Source of the DNA: Pseudomonas nitroreducens
GTDB taxonomy: Bacteria; Pseudomonadota; Gammaproteobacteria; Pseudomonadales; Pseudomonadaceae
Assembly (NCBI RefSeq): GCF_014204515.1
Contig: NZ_JACHLI010000064.1
Location: 1 to 15,719, forward strand
Direction of reading: 5' to 3'
Length of the DNA stretch: 15,719 nt
Below the pieces are notes generated by a model. That model had not been told where the DNA came from. It searched no databases and saw only the letters and a program-made list of their open reading frames with translations. Both the position numbers and the translations under genes were made by a program. Of the stretch, positions 1 to 7,884 are shown in pieces (within the stretch, counting starts at the first letter, position 1; the number at the start of each line of letters is the position of its first letter).

Positions 1-693
1 GTGGTCATGCTTGCGTCCGCAAGAAAAGTTGCGGACGCAATAGTCTCAACTGCGGGGTCAGGCACCCAGGACGCCGATTTTCACGCGCTTACGAAGGAGG
101 TCGCCGGTTCCGGGCGCTTCTTCGAGACCATCATCCTCACCGGCCAGCAGGGCAGCCAGGAAGTGATCGAGGCCATGCGCGTGGGCGTCGCCGATTACTA
201 CCAGAAGCCGGTGGCGCCGATGGACCTGCTCAAGGGCCTGGAGCGCCTGGAAGCACGCCTGCACGAGCGCATCCGCAGCCAGCTCAGCCTCAGCCACGTG
301 AACCAGCGCCTGGAATACCTCGCCGAATCGCTCAACTCGATCTCCCGCGACATCCACAAGATCAAGTATGAAGTCCATGGCGGCGGCCAGCCGAGCAGCG
401 CGTTGAAGGCCGAACAGCCGGAGGCGCCGAGCAGCGAGCCGAGCAATGCCGAGCAGATGGCGCCGGTGGTGAGCAATCCGCTGTTCAACAAGCTGTCGCC
501 GCGCCAGCAGGCGGTGGCCCGCCTGGTGAGCAAGGGCATGACCAACTACCAGATCGCCTATGACCTGGGCATCACCGAGAACACCGTGAAGCTCTACGTG
601 TCCCAGGTGCTGCGGCTGATGCACATGCACAACCGCACCCAGCTCGCCCTCGCCCTCTCCCCCACTGCTGCGCAGAGCAGCGCCGTGCACTGA
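1..693 (+). CDS. pprB: PprB-like LuxR-family response regulator, 5' part missing or altered
   Basis: This is the C-terminal ~210 residues of a two-component response regulator. What remains of the receiver domain runs from about residue 25 to 90. It carries the switch Thr of the LTG motif (residue 47) and the conserved Lys of the YYQKP motif (about residue 69). A helical linker (90-125) and a low-complexity Ser/Pro/Glu stretch follow. A LuxR/GerE helix-turn-helix sits at about 165-215, with the typical NYQIAYDLGITENTVKLYVS recognition region. In P. aeruginosa, PprB sits at this position and activates the Tad/Flp genes, so that role is inferred here. The gene converges on tadG with a 19-bp gap. 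The receiver's N-terminal half, including the phospho-acceptor Asp, is absent. The first ~65 bases use codons rare in the neighbours (AGA, AAA, GTT, ATA, TCA, ACT) and hold a perfect hairpin, so the gene may be disrupted rather than only cut by the window edge. Confidence 0.8.
   Translation: MVMLASARKVADAIVSTAGSGTQDADFHALTKEVAGSGRFFETIILTGQQGSQEVIEAMRVGVADYYQKPVAPMDLLKGLERLEARLHERIRSQLSLSHVNQRLEYLAESLNSISRDIHKIKYEVHGGGQPSSALKAEQPEAPSSEPSNAEQMAPVVSNPLFNKLSPRQQAVARLVSKGMTNYQIAYDLGITENTVKLYVSQVLRLMHMHNRTQLALALSPTAAQSSAVH
11..40. repeat. Perfect 12-bp inverted repeat with 6-nt loop at the 5' end of pprB
   Basis: TTGCGTCCGCAA (11-22) and TTGCGGACGCAA (29-40) are exact reverse complements around a GAAAAG loop. 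The hairpin lies in the pprB reading frame, exactly where codon use is atypical. It is followed by TGCGGGGTCAGGCACC (51-66), which from memory resembles sequences at the ends of REP-associated (RAYT, Y1 transposase) elements. It could be the edge of such an element or simply a coincidental palindrome. Confidence 0.75.
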
Positions 694-712
694 GGCGCTG
701 CGGCCACGACCT

Positions 713-2485
713 TCAGATCAGCAGCTCCGCGCCGCCGGTCTGGAGGTCGATCAGGCGCACGTCGAGAATGCCGGTCTGGATGCCCAGCAGCGACAGCAAC
801 GGGTCGATCAGTTGCTGGCCCAGGGCGCTGACCAGCGAGCCAAGGCCCGATGTCAGGTTCAGGGCGAGATCGGCGATCGAGTTGACGATACTGCTCAACG
901 CACAGAGCAACCAACTGACGATGATGAGTGTGTCGCAGCTACCGCCAGCTTTGACCTGGATGCTCAGCGAATTCCCCAGACTGGTCAGCCCCGCCCCCAG
1001 GGACGAACCCAGCGGGCTCTGCACGCGCTTCGCCGCACTGGGCAGGTCCGCCGGTCCGTTCACCACGTAGCTCAGCGACTGCTCGCCCGGAATGGCGAAC
1101 TGAGTCCCGACCGAGGTGCTGCTGGTCGGTGTCCCGCTCGCGCCGTTGCTGATGGTGACGTTCACCAGGCTTCCCGATGCACCCGACAGCAGGTTGACGC
1201 TGGCGTCGAGCGTGGCGCTGGCCACTCCCGGGCGCGCCTTCACATTGACCGTCACCGGCTGGCCCGCGCCGCCGCACTGGATGCTGTCGAGCGCCGCGTA
1301 CCCCTCCGCCACGCCGACCTTCAGGCTCAGCGCCAGGTTCACCAGGTTCAGCCCCAGCAGGTTGGCGTTGGCGCCCACGGTCAGCTGCACCTGGGCATTC
1401 TTTGCCACCGTGCGCCAGTTGCCGCCGCTGTCCTTGCCGGGATAGCCGATGGCGATGGTCGGCGGCGAGATGACCTGCAGCTTCACCGTCGGAACCACCC
1501 CGGCAATGTTCTTGCCCTTGAGATCGAGATTGACCGCATTGTTCTTGTTCGCCACCAGGGCGGTGGCCATCAGCAGGTCGAGCAGGTTGACGCCGGTGCT
1601 CAGCGCGCTGTCACGCACACTGTCCGGGGCGACGACGCTGAGAATCTGGCCGAGGGTCAACTGCGCCGTCGGCACATTGATGCTGGCCAGCGTACTGCGC
1701 AGCAGCGCCGTGTTCACATTGGCCAGCTGCGAGGCGTCCGCCGCATTGATCATGGCCTGGAGCAACTGCGCAGCGGTGACGTTGGCGCCCAGCAGGCTGT
1801 CGATCTTGCCCAGTTCGAGGTTCACTCCAGCCAGCTTGAGCTGCTGGCTGAGCGCAAGCAGCGAGACATTGGCGCCCGCGATGCCCTGGTAGGTCACCAG
1901 GTCCAGGTTGAGCGAGGTACCCAGCAGGCCGCCGAGCAAGGCGTTGAGCAGCGGCGAATTGCTCGAATTGAGGCTGAGCACACCGCTGCCGGCGGAAAGC
2001 GCCGCCATGGCCGGTCGCCTGGCCACGGCCTGGGCGCTGAGCACGGTGGTGGAAGTGGCGCCGCTGAACAGGTTGGCGATGTTCAGGATCAGGCTGGACG
2101 GCACGCTATGGGTGGCGACCACGCGTACCGAATCGGCCGGATCACCGCCAGCGGTGAACACCCGGCGGGACTGCGCAGCACCATATCCCGCATCGAAGCT
2201 GACGCTGCCCAGGGTCGCCGTCAGGGAGTCGCCGCTGGTGGGAACGAAGCCGTTCTTGGCGGCACTCGCGGTGACATAGCCCGGAAGGTAGGAGGCCAGC
2301 TGCGTGCCGCACAGCCCGCCCAGCGAGGCACTCTCCAACGCTGCCATGTCGACGACGCGCTGCAGCTTGCGCTGCTCGAAGTACAGGCGGCCGGTGTCGA
2401 CCACCAGCGCCAGGCAGATCAGCGCCAGCAGCAGGGTTCCCGCCGCCATGACGCCGATTGCGCCGCTTTGCCGTTTGCGTCCCAT
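713..2485 (-). CDS. tadG: TadG, Flp pilus-assembly pseudopilin-like or adhesive component
   Basis: This 590-residue protein has one N-terminal membrane helix (about residues 9-29) after a basic MGRKRQ start. The segment DTGRLYFEQRKLQRVVDMAALESA follows in sequence and is typical of the TadE/TadG-like N-terminal domain that is treated like a prepilin or anchors the protein in the inner membrane. The rest is a long Leu/Asn/Ala/Ser-rich exported region with few Cys residues, ending in a hydrophobic, amphipathic tail. I chose the ATG at 2485 because GGGAG lies 6 nt upstream; an in-frame TTG at 2500 is the alternative. It is the last gene of the tad operon, 18 bp after the DUF3613 gene. In P. aeruginosa TadG (PA4297) is at the same place. 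Whether it is a minor pilin, an adhesin or an assembly factor cannot be told from the sequence. Confidence 0.85.
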   Translation of the reverse strand: MGRKRQSGAIGVMAAGTLLLALICLALVVDTGRLYFEQRKLQRVVDMAALESASLGGLCGTQLASYLPGYVTASAAKNGFVPTSGDSLTATLGSVSFDAGYGAAQSRRVFTAGGDPADSVRVVATHSVPSSLILNIANLFSGATSTTVLSAQAVARRPAMAALSAGSGVLSLNSSNSPLLNALLGGLLGTSLNLDLVTYQGIAGANVSLLALSQQLKLAGVNLELGKIDSLLGANVTAAQLLQAMINAADASQLANVNTALLRSTLASINVPTAQLTLGQILSVVAPDSVRDSALSTGVNLLDLLMATALVANKNNAVNLDLKGKNIAGVVPTVKLQVISPPTIAIGYPGKDSGGNWRTVAKNAQVQLTVGANANLLGLNLVNLALSLKVGVAEGYAALDSIQCGGAGQPVTVNVKARPGVASATLDASVNLLSGASGSLVNVTISNGASGTPTSSTSVGTQFAIPGEQSLSYVVNGPADLPSAAKRVQSPLGSSLGAGLTSLGNSLSIQVKAGGSCDTLIIVSWLLCALSSIVNSIADLALNLTSGLGSLVSALGQQLIDPLLSLLGIQTGILDVRLIDLQTGGAELLI

Positions 2486-2503
2486 GGCACGCTCCCGCAA
2501 GGC

Positions 2504-2782
2504 TCACTTGCTGCCGGTGCTGAAATCCTTGTCGTCGAGCAGATACTCGGGAATCTCGTGGGTATAGCTCTTCAGGTAACGCTGGTAGGCGCGATCGCGC
2601 TCCGCCGGCGTGGCGCTCTGTGCAGTAGCCGATGCCGCCTTGCCGCTGGACTGCAGCTCAAGCCAGGTCAGCACTTCCTGCTGATCGCGGGCGCTGGTGC
2701 CCGGCTTTGTCGCAGCCTTTTCGACCGCCTGCGCCAGGCTCGGCGCGGCCAGCAGTGCAGCGACCAGAATCCATGTCTTCAT
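2504..2782 (-). CDS. Small secreted DUF3613-like protein of the tad operon (PA4298-like)
   Basis: The 92-residue product starts with a clear Sec signal peptide (MKTWILVAALLAAPSLAQA, cleavage about after residue 19), so the mature protein of about 73 residues should be periplasmic or secreted. The mature part has a QQEVLTWLELQSSGKAAS segment, a Ser/Ala/Thr-rich linker, and a conserved-looking YQRYLKSYTHEIPEYL block. This matches my memory of DUF3613 proteins found in Pseudomonas tad loci. No catalytic motif and no Cys are visible in the mature part. The ATG has a strong ribosome binding site (GGAGGAAGG just upstream). The gene sits 20 bp after tadD and 18 bp before tadG, so it is surely co-transcribed. 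Its role in the pilus is unknown; an assembly or stability factor for RcpA, TadD or TadG is a guess from position. Confidence 0.85.
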   Translation of the reverse strand: MKTWILVAALLAAPSLAQAVEKAATKPGTSARDQQEVLTWLELQSSGKAASATAQSATPAERDRAYQRYLKSYTHEIPEYLLDDKDFSTGSK

Positions 2783-2802
2783 CGCCTTCCTCCCTGCCCG
2801 CC

Positions 2803-3591
2803 TCAGCGGGCCTTGAACAGCAACTTGGCATCACGCGCCACCGCGGGAGTCGCACTCACCAGGGCCGGATGCGCATCGTCGGTCGGCTCATCCACGTAAC
2901 TCACGCTTTCAGCCTGAACTGGCGGCTGGCTGGAAGGGCTCACCGGCCGCAGGTCCCGAGCCTGGTCCTGGGCCGCGCGCACCTGGTCGGCGGACAGGCC
3001 GATGCTCTGGATCAGCCGGCTGGCCTCGCTGTTCTCACCCTGGATGAACATGACGCTGAGCAGGTTGGTGGCCGGCAACTTGTCGTGCTCGTCCAGCTCC
3101 ATGGCGGTGATGAATTCGAAGCGCGCTTTCTCCAGTTCACCGCGCCGCATCAGGACGTAGCCCAGGTCATTGCGCAGGGCGCTGTCCGTCGGTTGCAGGC
3201 GCGCCGCCTCGCGCAGCTCGCGCTCCGCCACCACCGTATTGCCGCCGCGCATGGCGATCTGTCCCAGTCCATGGTGGGCCTCGGCGGCCTTGCAGGTGTT
3301 CAGCAGGCTCTGGTAGATCACCTGCGCCTTCGGGTCGCCGATACGACGCAGGGCCAGCGCCTTGCTCTCGCGCACTTCCAGCGAATTCGGCGGCAGGGTT
3401 TCCAGGTTGGCCAGGGCCGCGTGGGCCCGTCCGTTGTCGAGCATCTCGCGGGCCAGATTGAGTTGCAGCTCAACCGACTGGCCCAAATGCTCGTCGCAGT
3501 TCTGGCCGACAGCGGGCCCGCCCAGCGTGTCGAAATTGGCGCAACCGCCCAACGCGAGACTGAGCAGGCCGATCAAACATGCGCTTCTCAT
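2803..3591 (-). CDS. tadD: TadD, TPR lipoprotein of the Tad pilus machine
   Basis: The 262-residue protein has a lipoprotein signal peptide with the lipobox LGGC (Cys17 the likely lipidated residue), followed by Ala-Asn, which favours outer-membrane sorting. Tetratricopeptide repeats cover roughly residues 40-195; the clearest unit is around 135-170 (DSALRNDLGYVLMRRGELEKARFEF in sequence). The C-terminal 60 residues are Ser/Pro-rich and look disordered. TadD proteins are required for Flp pilus assembly, and TPR lipoproteins of this kind can act as pilotins. RcpA here has a plain signal peptide and no separate pilotin gene is visible in the operon, so that role is plausible. The start codon overlaps the stop of tadC (ATGA), which indicates translational coupling. 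Confidence 0.92.
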   Translation of the reverse strand: MRSACLIGLLSLALGGCANFDTLGGPAVGQNCDEHLGQSVELQLNLAREMLDNGRAHAALANLETLPPNSLEVRESKALALRRIGDPKAQVIYQSLLNTCKAAEAHHGLGQIAMRGGNTVVAERELREAARLQPTDSALRNDLGYVLMRRGELEKARFEFITAMELDEHDKLPATNLLSVMFIQGENSEASRLIQSIGLSADQVRAAQDQARDLRPVSPSSQPPVQAESVSYVDEPTDDAHPALVSATPAVARDAKLLFKAR

Positions 3592-4496
3592 CCCATTCCC
3601 CCCATGGCCTTGGTAATCGCGAGAAAGCCCGGCCCGGCCAGGATGATCAGCAGCGCCGGGAACAGCAGCAGCATCATCACCAGGCTCATCTTCGCCGACA
3701 GCTTGCTGACCTTTTCCTGCAGCGCTGTCAGGCGCCGGTCTTCGAACAACTGCTTGAGCGTCTGCAGCGATGCCCTCGCGCTGCCGCCCTGGCGCACCAT
3801 CTGGCGCAGCACGTTGCAGCAGTCGGTCAGCTCGCCCACCACCAGGCGGCGGCTCAACTGTTCCAGCTCCTCGGCCAGATCCAGGCCGCTGTCGGTGTGC
3901 GCCAGCACTCCCTCCAGCTCCGCGGCGAGGATTGGCACGATGTTCCGCCCTTCCTGGCAGACCACCCGCAGGCTCTGCTCAACAGTCAGGCCGGAGTCGA
4001 AGAGAATGCGGATCAGCTGGATGAACAGGATGACTTCCTCGGCCAGGCGCAGCCGCCGCTTTTCGGCGAAGTAGGCCAGAATCCGCTTGGGCAGGAGAAA
4101 GCCGATGCCGGCACCGAACAGGACCGGCACCATCGGCGAGGTCGCAGCATGGCCCGGCATGGCCAGGTAGACGACGACGATGCCCACCAGCAGTACGGGG
4201 CAGAGGATCAGTGACATGAGGTAGACGCTGCGTGGCGTACTGCCGCCCCAGCCCGCCTGATGCAGCAGCACGCGGACCTCGTCGTCGCGCAGGTGCAGAC
4301 GCTTGCCCAGGCTGCTGCCGCCCAGTGCGTCGAGCAGGTTCGCCAGCCTCCGGTTGCCGCCGTGGGCGAGTGGCTGGCCACCCAGGCGCTGCTCGATCAG
4401 GCGCTGCTCGCGCCCCGCGGCACGGCCCTGCGACAGCCCCAGGAGCAGCGCCGCGAGCAGCAGGATCAGCACCAGCAATCCGTAATGTATCGGCAT
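3588..4496 (-). CDS. tadC: TadC, inner-membrane platform protein of the Tad pilus
   Basis: This 302-residue protein has an N-terminal membrane helix (residues 5-22), two more hydrophobic spans (about 91-113 and 122-136), a soluble T2SSF/GspF-type domain (about 155-265), and a C-terminal helix (about 268-295). It is the second of the paired GspF-like platform proteins of Tad systems and should couple the TadA ATPase to pilin insertion. It starts 10 bp after tadB with GAGGAAG upstream of the ATG, and its stop overlaps the tadD start. The length and order of segments are normal for TadC. Nothing suggests a defect. Confidence 0.92.
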   Translation of the reverse strand: MPIHYGLLVLILLLAALLLGLSQGRAAGREQRLIEQRLGGQPLAHGGNRRLANLLDALGGSSLGKRLHLRDDEVRVLLHQAGWGGSTPRSVYLMSLILCPVLLVGIVVVYLAMPGHAATSPMVPVLFGAGIGFLLPKRILAYFAEKRRLRLAEEVILFIQLIRILFDSGLTVEQSLRVVCQEGRNIVPILAAELEGVLAHTDSGLDLAEELEQLSRRLVVGELTDCCNVLRQMVRQGGSARASLQTLKQLFEDRRLTALQEKVSKLSAKMSLVMMLLLFPALLIILAGPGFLAITKAMGGMG

Positions 4497-4506
4497 GGCG
4501 ACTTCC

Positions 4507-5391
4507 TCAAACGCTCTTGAGCATGCGCCAGAGCGTGTAGCAGCCCAGCACCTGCAGGCCCAGCGACGTCAGCAGCATCCAGCGGCCGCCGCTGTCCAGC
4601 CACATGTTCATCAGGTAGCCCGGATTGGTGAACAGGATGTAGCCGCCGAGGCTCACCGGCAGCACCGCCAGGACGAAGGCGCTCAGGCGCGTCTCGCCGG
4701 TCATGGCGCGCAGCTGTCGACTTAGCTTCTCGCGCTCGTGGATGACCTTGATGATGTTTTCCAGCAGGTCGGTGGTGTTGCCGCCGTAACGGTGGTTGAC
4801 CGCCACCCCCAGGGAGAACACATGCAGTTCCTCGACGTCGTAGAGCTCGGCGACTTCCTGCAGCGCCTCGGGCAGGCTGATGCCCAGCAGCACGTGGTTG
4901 TTGACCAGCGAGAGGATCTCCCGCAACGGATCGTCGGCGGCGCTGACCGCCTGGGTGATGGCGTCTCCCAGGGTACGGCCGGCGTGCAGGCTGCGGACCA
5001 CCTGATCGAGGAAGTTGGGCATCTGCCGGATCATCTTCTGCAGGCGCCGCTGGTAGAGGATGTTGAGCAGCACATGAAAACCCAGCAGCGCGAGCGCCGC
5101 GCCACCCAGCATCCCCAGCGGACCGCCCAGCCGATGGCCGAACAGCGCCAGCAGCACGCCAGCCGCACTGCCACCCAGGAACCACGGCCGCATGTCCGCG
5201 ATGCCCGCGCGCCGCATGCGCCGCGCCAGCCAGTGGCTGCTGCGGCCCTTGCCGCCCTGGACCACCGGCTCGCCGCTGAGCCTGCGCATCACCAGCTCGT
5301 TGTGCCGCGCCCGCAGGCTCATGCCGCTGAGCCACACGCCCAGCAGCGCCAGCACCAGGCTGGCCAGGATCAGCACGGCCGCGCCGGTCAT
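4507..5391 (-). CDS. tadB: TadB, inner-membrane platform protein of the Tad pilus
   Basis: The 294-residue protein has an N-terminal membrane helix (4-23), two hydrophobic spans (about 72-85 and 92-112), a T2SSF/GspF-type cytoplasmic domain (about 122-235, with the NFLDQVVRSLHAGRTLGDAI region typical of TadB), and two C-terminal helices (about 237-257 and 270-291). It is the first of the two platform paralogues in a TadA-TadB-TadC motor. Its ATG overlaps the tadA stop by four bases (ATGA), and tadC follows after 10 bp. Order, spacing and topology are all canonical. Confidence 0.92.
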   Translation of the reverse strand: MTGAAVLILASLVLALLGVWLSGMSLRARHNELVMRRLSGEPVVQGGKGRSSHWLARRMRRAGIADMRPWFLGGSAAGVLLALFGHRLGGPLGMLGGAALALLGFHVLLNILYQRRLQKMIRQMPNFLDQVVRSLHAGRTLGDAITQAVSAADDPLREILSLVNNHVLLGISLPEALQEVAELYDVEELHVFSLGVAVNHRYGGNTTDLLENIIKVIHEREKLSRQLRAMTGETRLSAFVLAVLPVSLGGYILFTNPGYLMNMWLDSGGRWMLLTSLGLQVLGCYTLWRMLKSV

Positions 5392-6638
5392 ATCAGCACC
5401 TGGCGGAACTTCAGCCCGCTGGGCTGTGCCGTGCGGACGAACTGGCCGCTGCCACGCCGGTCGAGGCTGAACAGGGAGTTGGTGACGTACACGCCGTCGC
5501 GCACCTCCAGCACTTCGATGATCTCGCTGATGCAGCGGCGGCCGTTGGACAGGCGGGTGATCTGCACGACGATATCCAGCGCCGAGCAGAGCATCTGCCG
5601 CAGCGTCTGCTCCGCCACCGTCTGCCCGGTGAGGCCGACCAGCATCTCCAGACGCAGCAGCGAATCCATCGCCGAGTTGGCGTGCACGGTGCTCATCGAG
5701 CCGTCGTGGCCGGTGTTCATCGCCTGCAGCACGTCGAGCACTTCGACGCCGCGGATCTCGCCGAGGATGATGCGGTCCGGGCGCATCCGCAGGGCGTTGC
5801 GGATCAGGTCGCGGGCGGTCACCTCGCCGTAGCCTTCGGCGTTCGGCGGACGGGTCTCCAGGCGCACCACGTGGTCATGGCCCAGCTGCAGCTCGGCGGT
5901 GTCCTCGATGGTGACGATGCGTTCGCGCTCGTCGATGAAGCTGCTCATCACGTTGAGCAGCGTGGTCTTGCCGGTGCCGGTGCCGCCGCTGATGAGGATG
6001 TTGCAGCGGCAGGCCACCGCCTGGCGGATGAACGTCAGCATCTCCTCGTTGACGCTCTGGTAGGCCAGCAGGTCGGCGCTCTTGAGCAGGTCCTTGCTGA
6101 ATTTGCGGATCGACAGGCAGGGCCCGTCCAGCGCCACCGGCGGGATGATCGCGTTGACCCGGCTGCCATCGGGCAGGCGCGCGTCGACCATCGGGCTGGA
6201 CTCGTCCAGGCGCCGGCCCAGCGGCGCGAGGATGCGCTGGATGACCCGCTGCACGTGGTGATCGTCGATGAAGCGCAGGTCACTCTGGTACAGCCGGCCC
6301 TCGTGCTCGATGAACACCCGGTCGGGGCCGTTGACCAGGATTTCCGAGATGCCCGGATCGCGCAGGAGCATCTCCAGCGGGCCGAAACCGGTCAGCTCGT
6401 CCACCACCTCTTCGGCCAGGCGATCCAGTTCGTAGCGCGAGATCGCCAGCTGGCGTCGCGCGGCGTACTCGCAGACCTTCTCGGAGACGTACTGCGCCAC
6501 CGCCGGGCGCGCGCCCTCCAGCAGGTTCATGCCGTCTTCGTCGATCTCGTCGATGATGTAGCGGTGCAGGCGCATCTTCAGGGCCTGCAGGTCCTGGTCA
6601 TGGCGCCCGCCCTGGCCGCCGCTGCCCGGATAGCTCAT
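5388..6638 (-). CDS. tadA: TadA (CpaF-type) secretion ATPase of the Tad pilus
   Basis: This hexameric AAA-like ATPase of the type II/IV secretion superfamily powers Flp pilus assembly at the cytoplasmic face. The 416-residue protein shows an N-terminal helical region (about 17-95), the ELTGFGPLEMLLRDPGISEI segment, and then the NTPase core. Walker A is GGTGTGKTT (218-226, Lys224). An Asp-box-like IEDTAEL follows at 244-250. Walker B is RIILGEIRG (289-297, Glu294 in the catalytic position). The His box is STVHANS (316-322). All key residues are present and the length is normal. The first 15 residues are Gly-rich and probably flexible. The gene overlaps tadZ by four bases upstream and tadB by four bases downstream. 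Confidence 0.96.
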   Translation of the reverse strand: MSYPGSGGQGGRHDQDLQALKMRLHRYIIDEIDEDGMNLLEGARPAVAQYVSEKVCEYAARRQLAISRYELDRLAEEVVDELTGFGPLEMLLRDPGISEILVNGPDRVFIEHEGRLYQSDLRFIDDHHVQRVIQRILAPLGRRLDESSPMVDARLPDGSRVNAIIPPVALDGPCLSIRKFSKDLLKSADLLAYQSVNEEMLTFIRQAVACRCNILISGGTGTGKTTLLNVMSSFIDERERIVTIEDTAELQLGHDHVVRLETRPPNAEGYGEVTARDLIRNALRMRPDRIILGEIRGVEVLDVLQAMNTGHDGSMSTVHANSAMDSLLRLEMLVGLTGQTVAEQTLRQMLCSALDIVVQITRLSNGRRCISEIIEVLEVRDGVYVTNSLFSLDRRGSGQFVRTAQPSGLKFRQVLI

Positions 6639-7819
6639 GAACGCGCCGCCCTGGCCCGGCCGATCCAGCCGAACAGGCCGCGCTTCTCGACTGCGCCGGC
6701 GCCGAGGTTTTCCGCAAGGTCGCGCAGCTTGATGGTCAGCGGGTCACGCGGGGCCAGGTCGAACAGGCTCTGGCCGACGTTCTTGGCGCGCAGGCGGGCT
6801 TCCGGCGAGGCCGGCAATATGCCGAACAGTTCCAGGCCGAACATCTTGCCCAGCGCCGGCGCGTCCGGCGGCACCGAGGGCCAGTAGCGTTCGATCAGCA
6901 GTTCGATGCGCGGCAGTGTAGGCGTGCGCTCGCGCAGGCGACGCAGGCGCTCCAGGCCCTTCTTGCACGACGGCACGCTCTGGTCCACCAGCCACAGCAC
7001 GCGATTGGCCTGCATCAGCAACTGACCGCTGAGCTCGCCCTCGGCAAGCCCGGTGAGGTTGATCAGGATATGGCTGAAGGCGCTGCGCAGGTTGCCCAGC
7101 AGCAGGTACAGCTCGGCGGTGGTGATGCGCTCCAGCACGCCGGGCTCGTCCGACAGGCTGAGCACGCGCAGGCCGGATTCATGACGGGTGAAGGCGCTGT
7201 CGATCAGGGTCTGGTCGAGCCGGCGCAGGTTGCGCATGGCATCGGCGAAGGTGAACGCGGGCTCCATGCCGAGGATCGCAAGGGCCTCGCCGGTGGGCTG
7301 GCCGATATCCACCAGCAGCACGCGATGCTCGGGCTGGCGTTGCAGCGCCAGCGCCAAGTGCAGCGCGACGAAGGCGCCGTCGGCGTCCGGACGCGCACTG
7401 ACCAGGCTGATCAGTTCGCCCTGCTGCACGGCGCTCACCGGCACCGTCGGCAGGCGTCCGCCCAGGCGCCGGACCAGGCCGCTCAGCTCGCTGGCGCGGG
7501 CGCCATAGGTGACGAAATCCCGCGCTCCGGCACGCATCGCCGCCAACACCAGCTGGTTGTCCAGCCCATCGCCCACCGCCACCACCGACAGCATTGGTCG
7601 CGCCGAGACCAATCCCTCGATCAGCGAGCTCTGCGCCACCACGTTGGCCTTGTTCAGGCTGGTGAAGAGCACGCTGGCGCCGGTGACATCCAGCAGCGCC
7701 AGCAACTCCTCCAGCGTCCCGCTGCCGGCCAGGACCACCTGGCCGCAACCGGACAGGCTGCTCTGCAGCCACTCCTGCTCCCCGGGGTGCTGGACCAGCG
7801 CCACAAAGGTCTGACTCAT
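6635..7819 (-). CDS. tadZ: TadZ (CpaE-like), pilus localisation protein with degenerate ParA/MinD ATPase fold
   Basis: TadZ marks the pole and recruits the other Tad proteins. The 394-residue product begins with an atypical receiver-like domain (about 1-120) that lacks a clear acidic phospho-acceptor site. A ParA/MinD-like domain follows (about 133-375). The position of the deviant Walker A reads SLVSARPDADGAFVALHLAL, without the two lysines or the GK[ST] core, while the later LLVDIGQPTG strand (168-177) keeps the conserved Asp. Degenerate P-loops are common in TadZ. I chose the ATG at 7819 because GGGAG precedes it. An in-frame ATG at 7885, which overlaps the rcpA stop as TGATG, would add 22 residues (MDTYEAISRQR in sequence) with a weaker ribosome site. 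The stop overlaps the tadA start. Confidence 0.88.
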   Translation of the reverse strand: MSQTFVALVQHPGEQEWLQSSLSGCGQVVLAGSGTLEELLALLDVTGASVLFTSLNKANVVAQSSLIEGLVSARPMLSVVAVGDGLDNQLVLAAMRAGARDFVTYGARASELSGLVRRLGGRLPTVPVSAVQQGELISLVSARPDADGAFVALHLALALQRQPEHRVLLVDIGQPTGEALAILGMEPAFTFADAMRNLRRLDQTLIDSAFTRHESGLRVLSLSDEPGVLERITTAELYLLLGNLRSAFSHILINLTGLAEGELSGQLLMQANRVLWLVDQSVPSCKKGLERLRRLRERTPTLPRIELLIERYWPSVPPDAPALGKMFGLELFGILPASPEARLRAKNVGQSLFDLAPRDPLTIKLRDLAENLGAGAVEKRGLFGWIGRARAARS

Positions 7820-7884
7820 GCCCGTGCTCCCTTCCTTTGCCTTGCGCCCCGCTCTCTGGCGGGATATCGCTTCGTAGGTATCCA

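Noticed and set aside
812..2899. Long plus-strand open frame (695 codons) opposite tadG and tadD
   Set aside because: It is antisense to well-supported genes, rich in Arg/Gln/Ala/His without domains, and runs across gene borders, as expected of high-GC shadow frames.
4466..5335. Minus-strand open frame of 289 codons overlapping tadB
   Set aside because: It is Arg/Ala/Gly-rich in another frame of the tadB DNA; TadB itself has clear membrane and GspF-type features.
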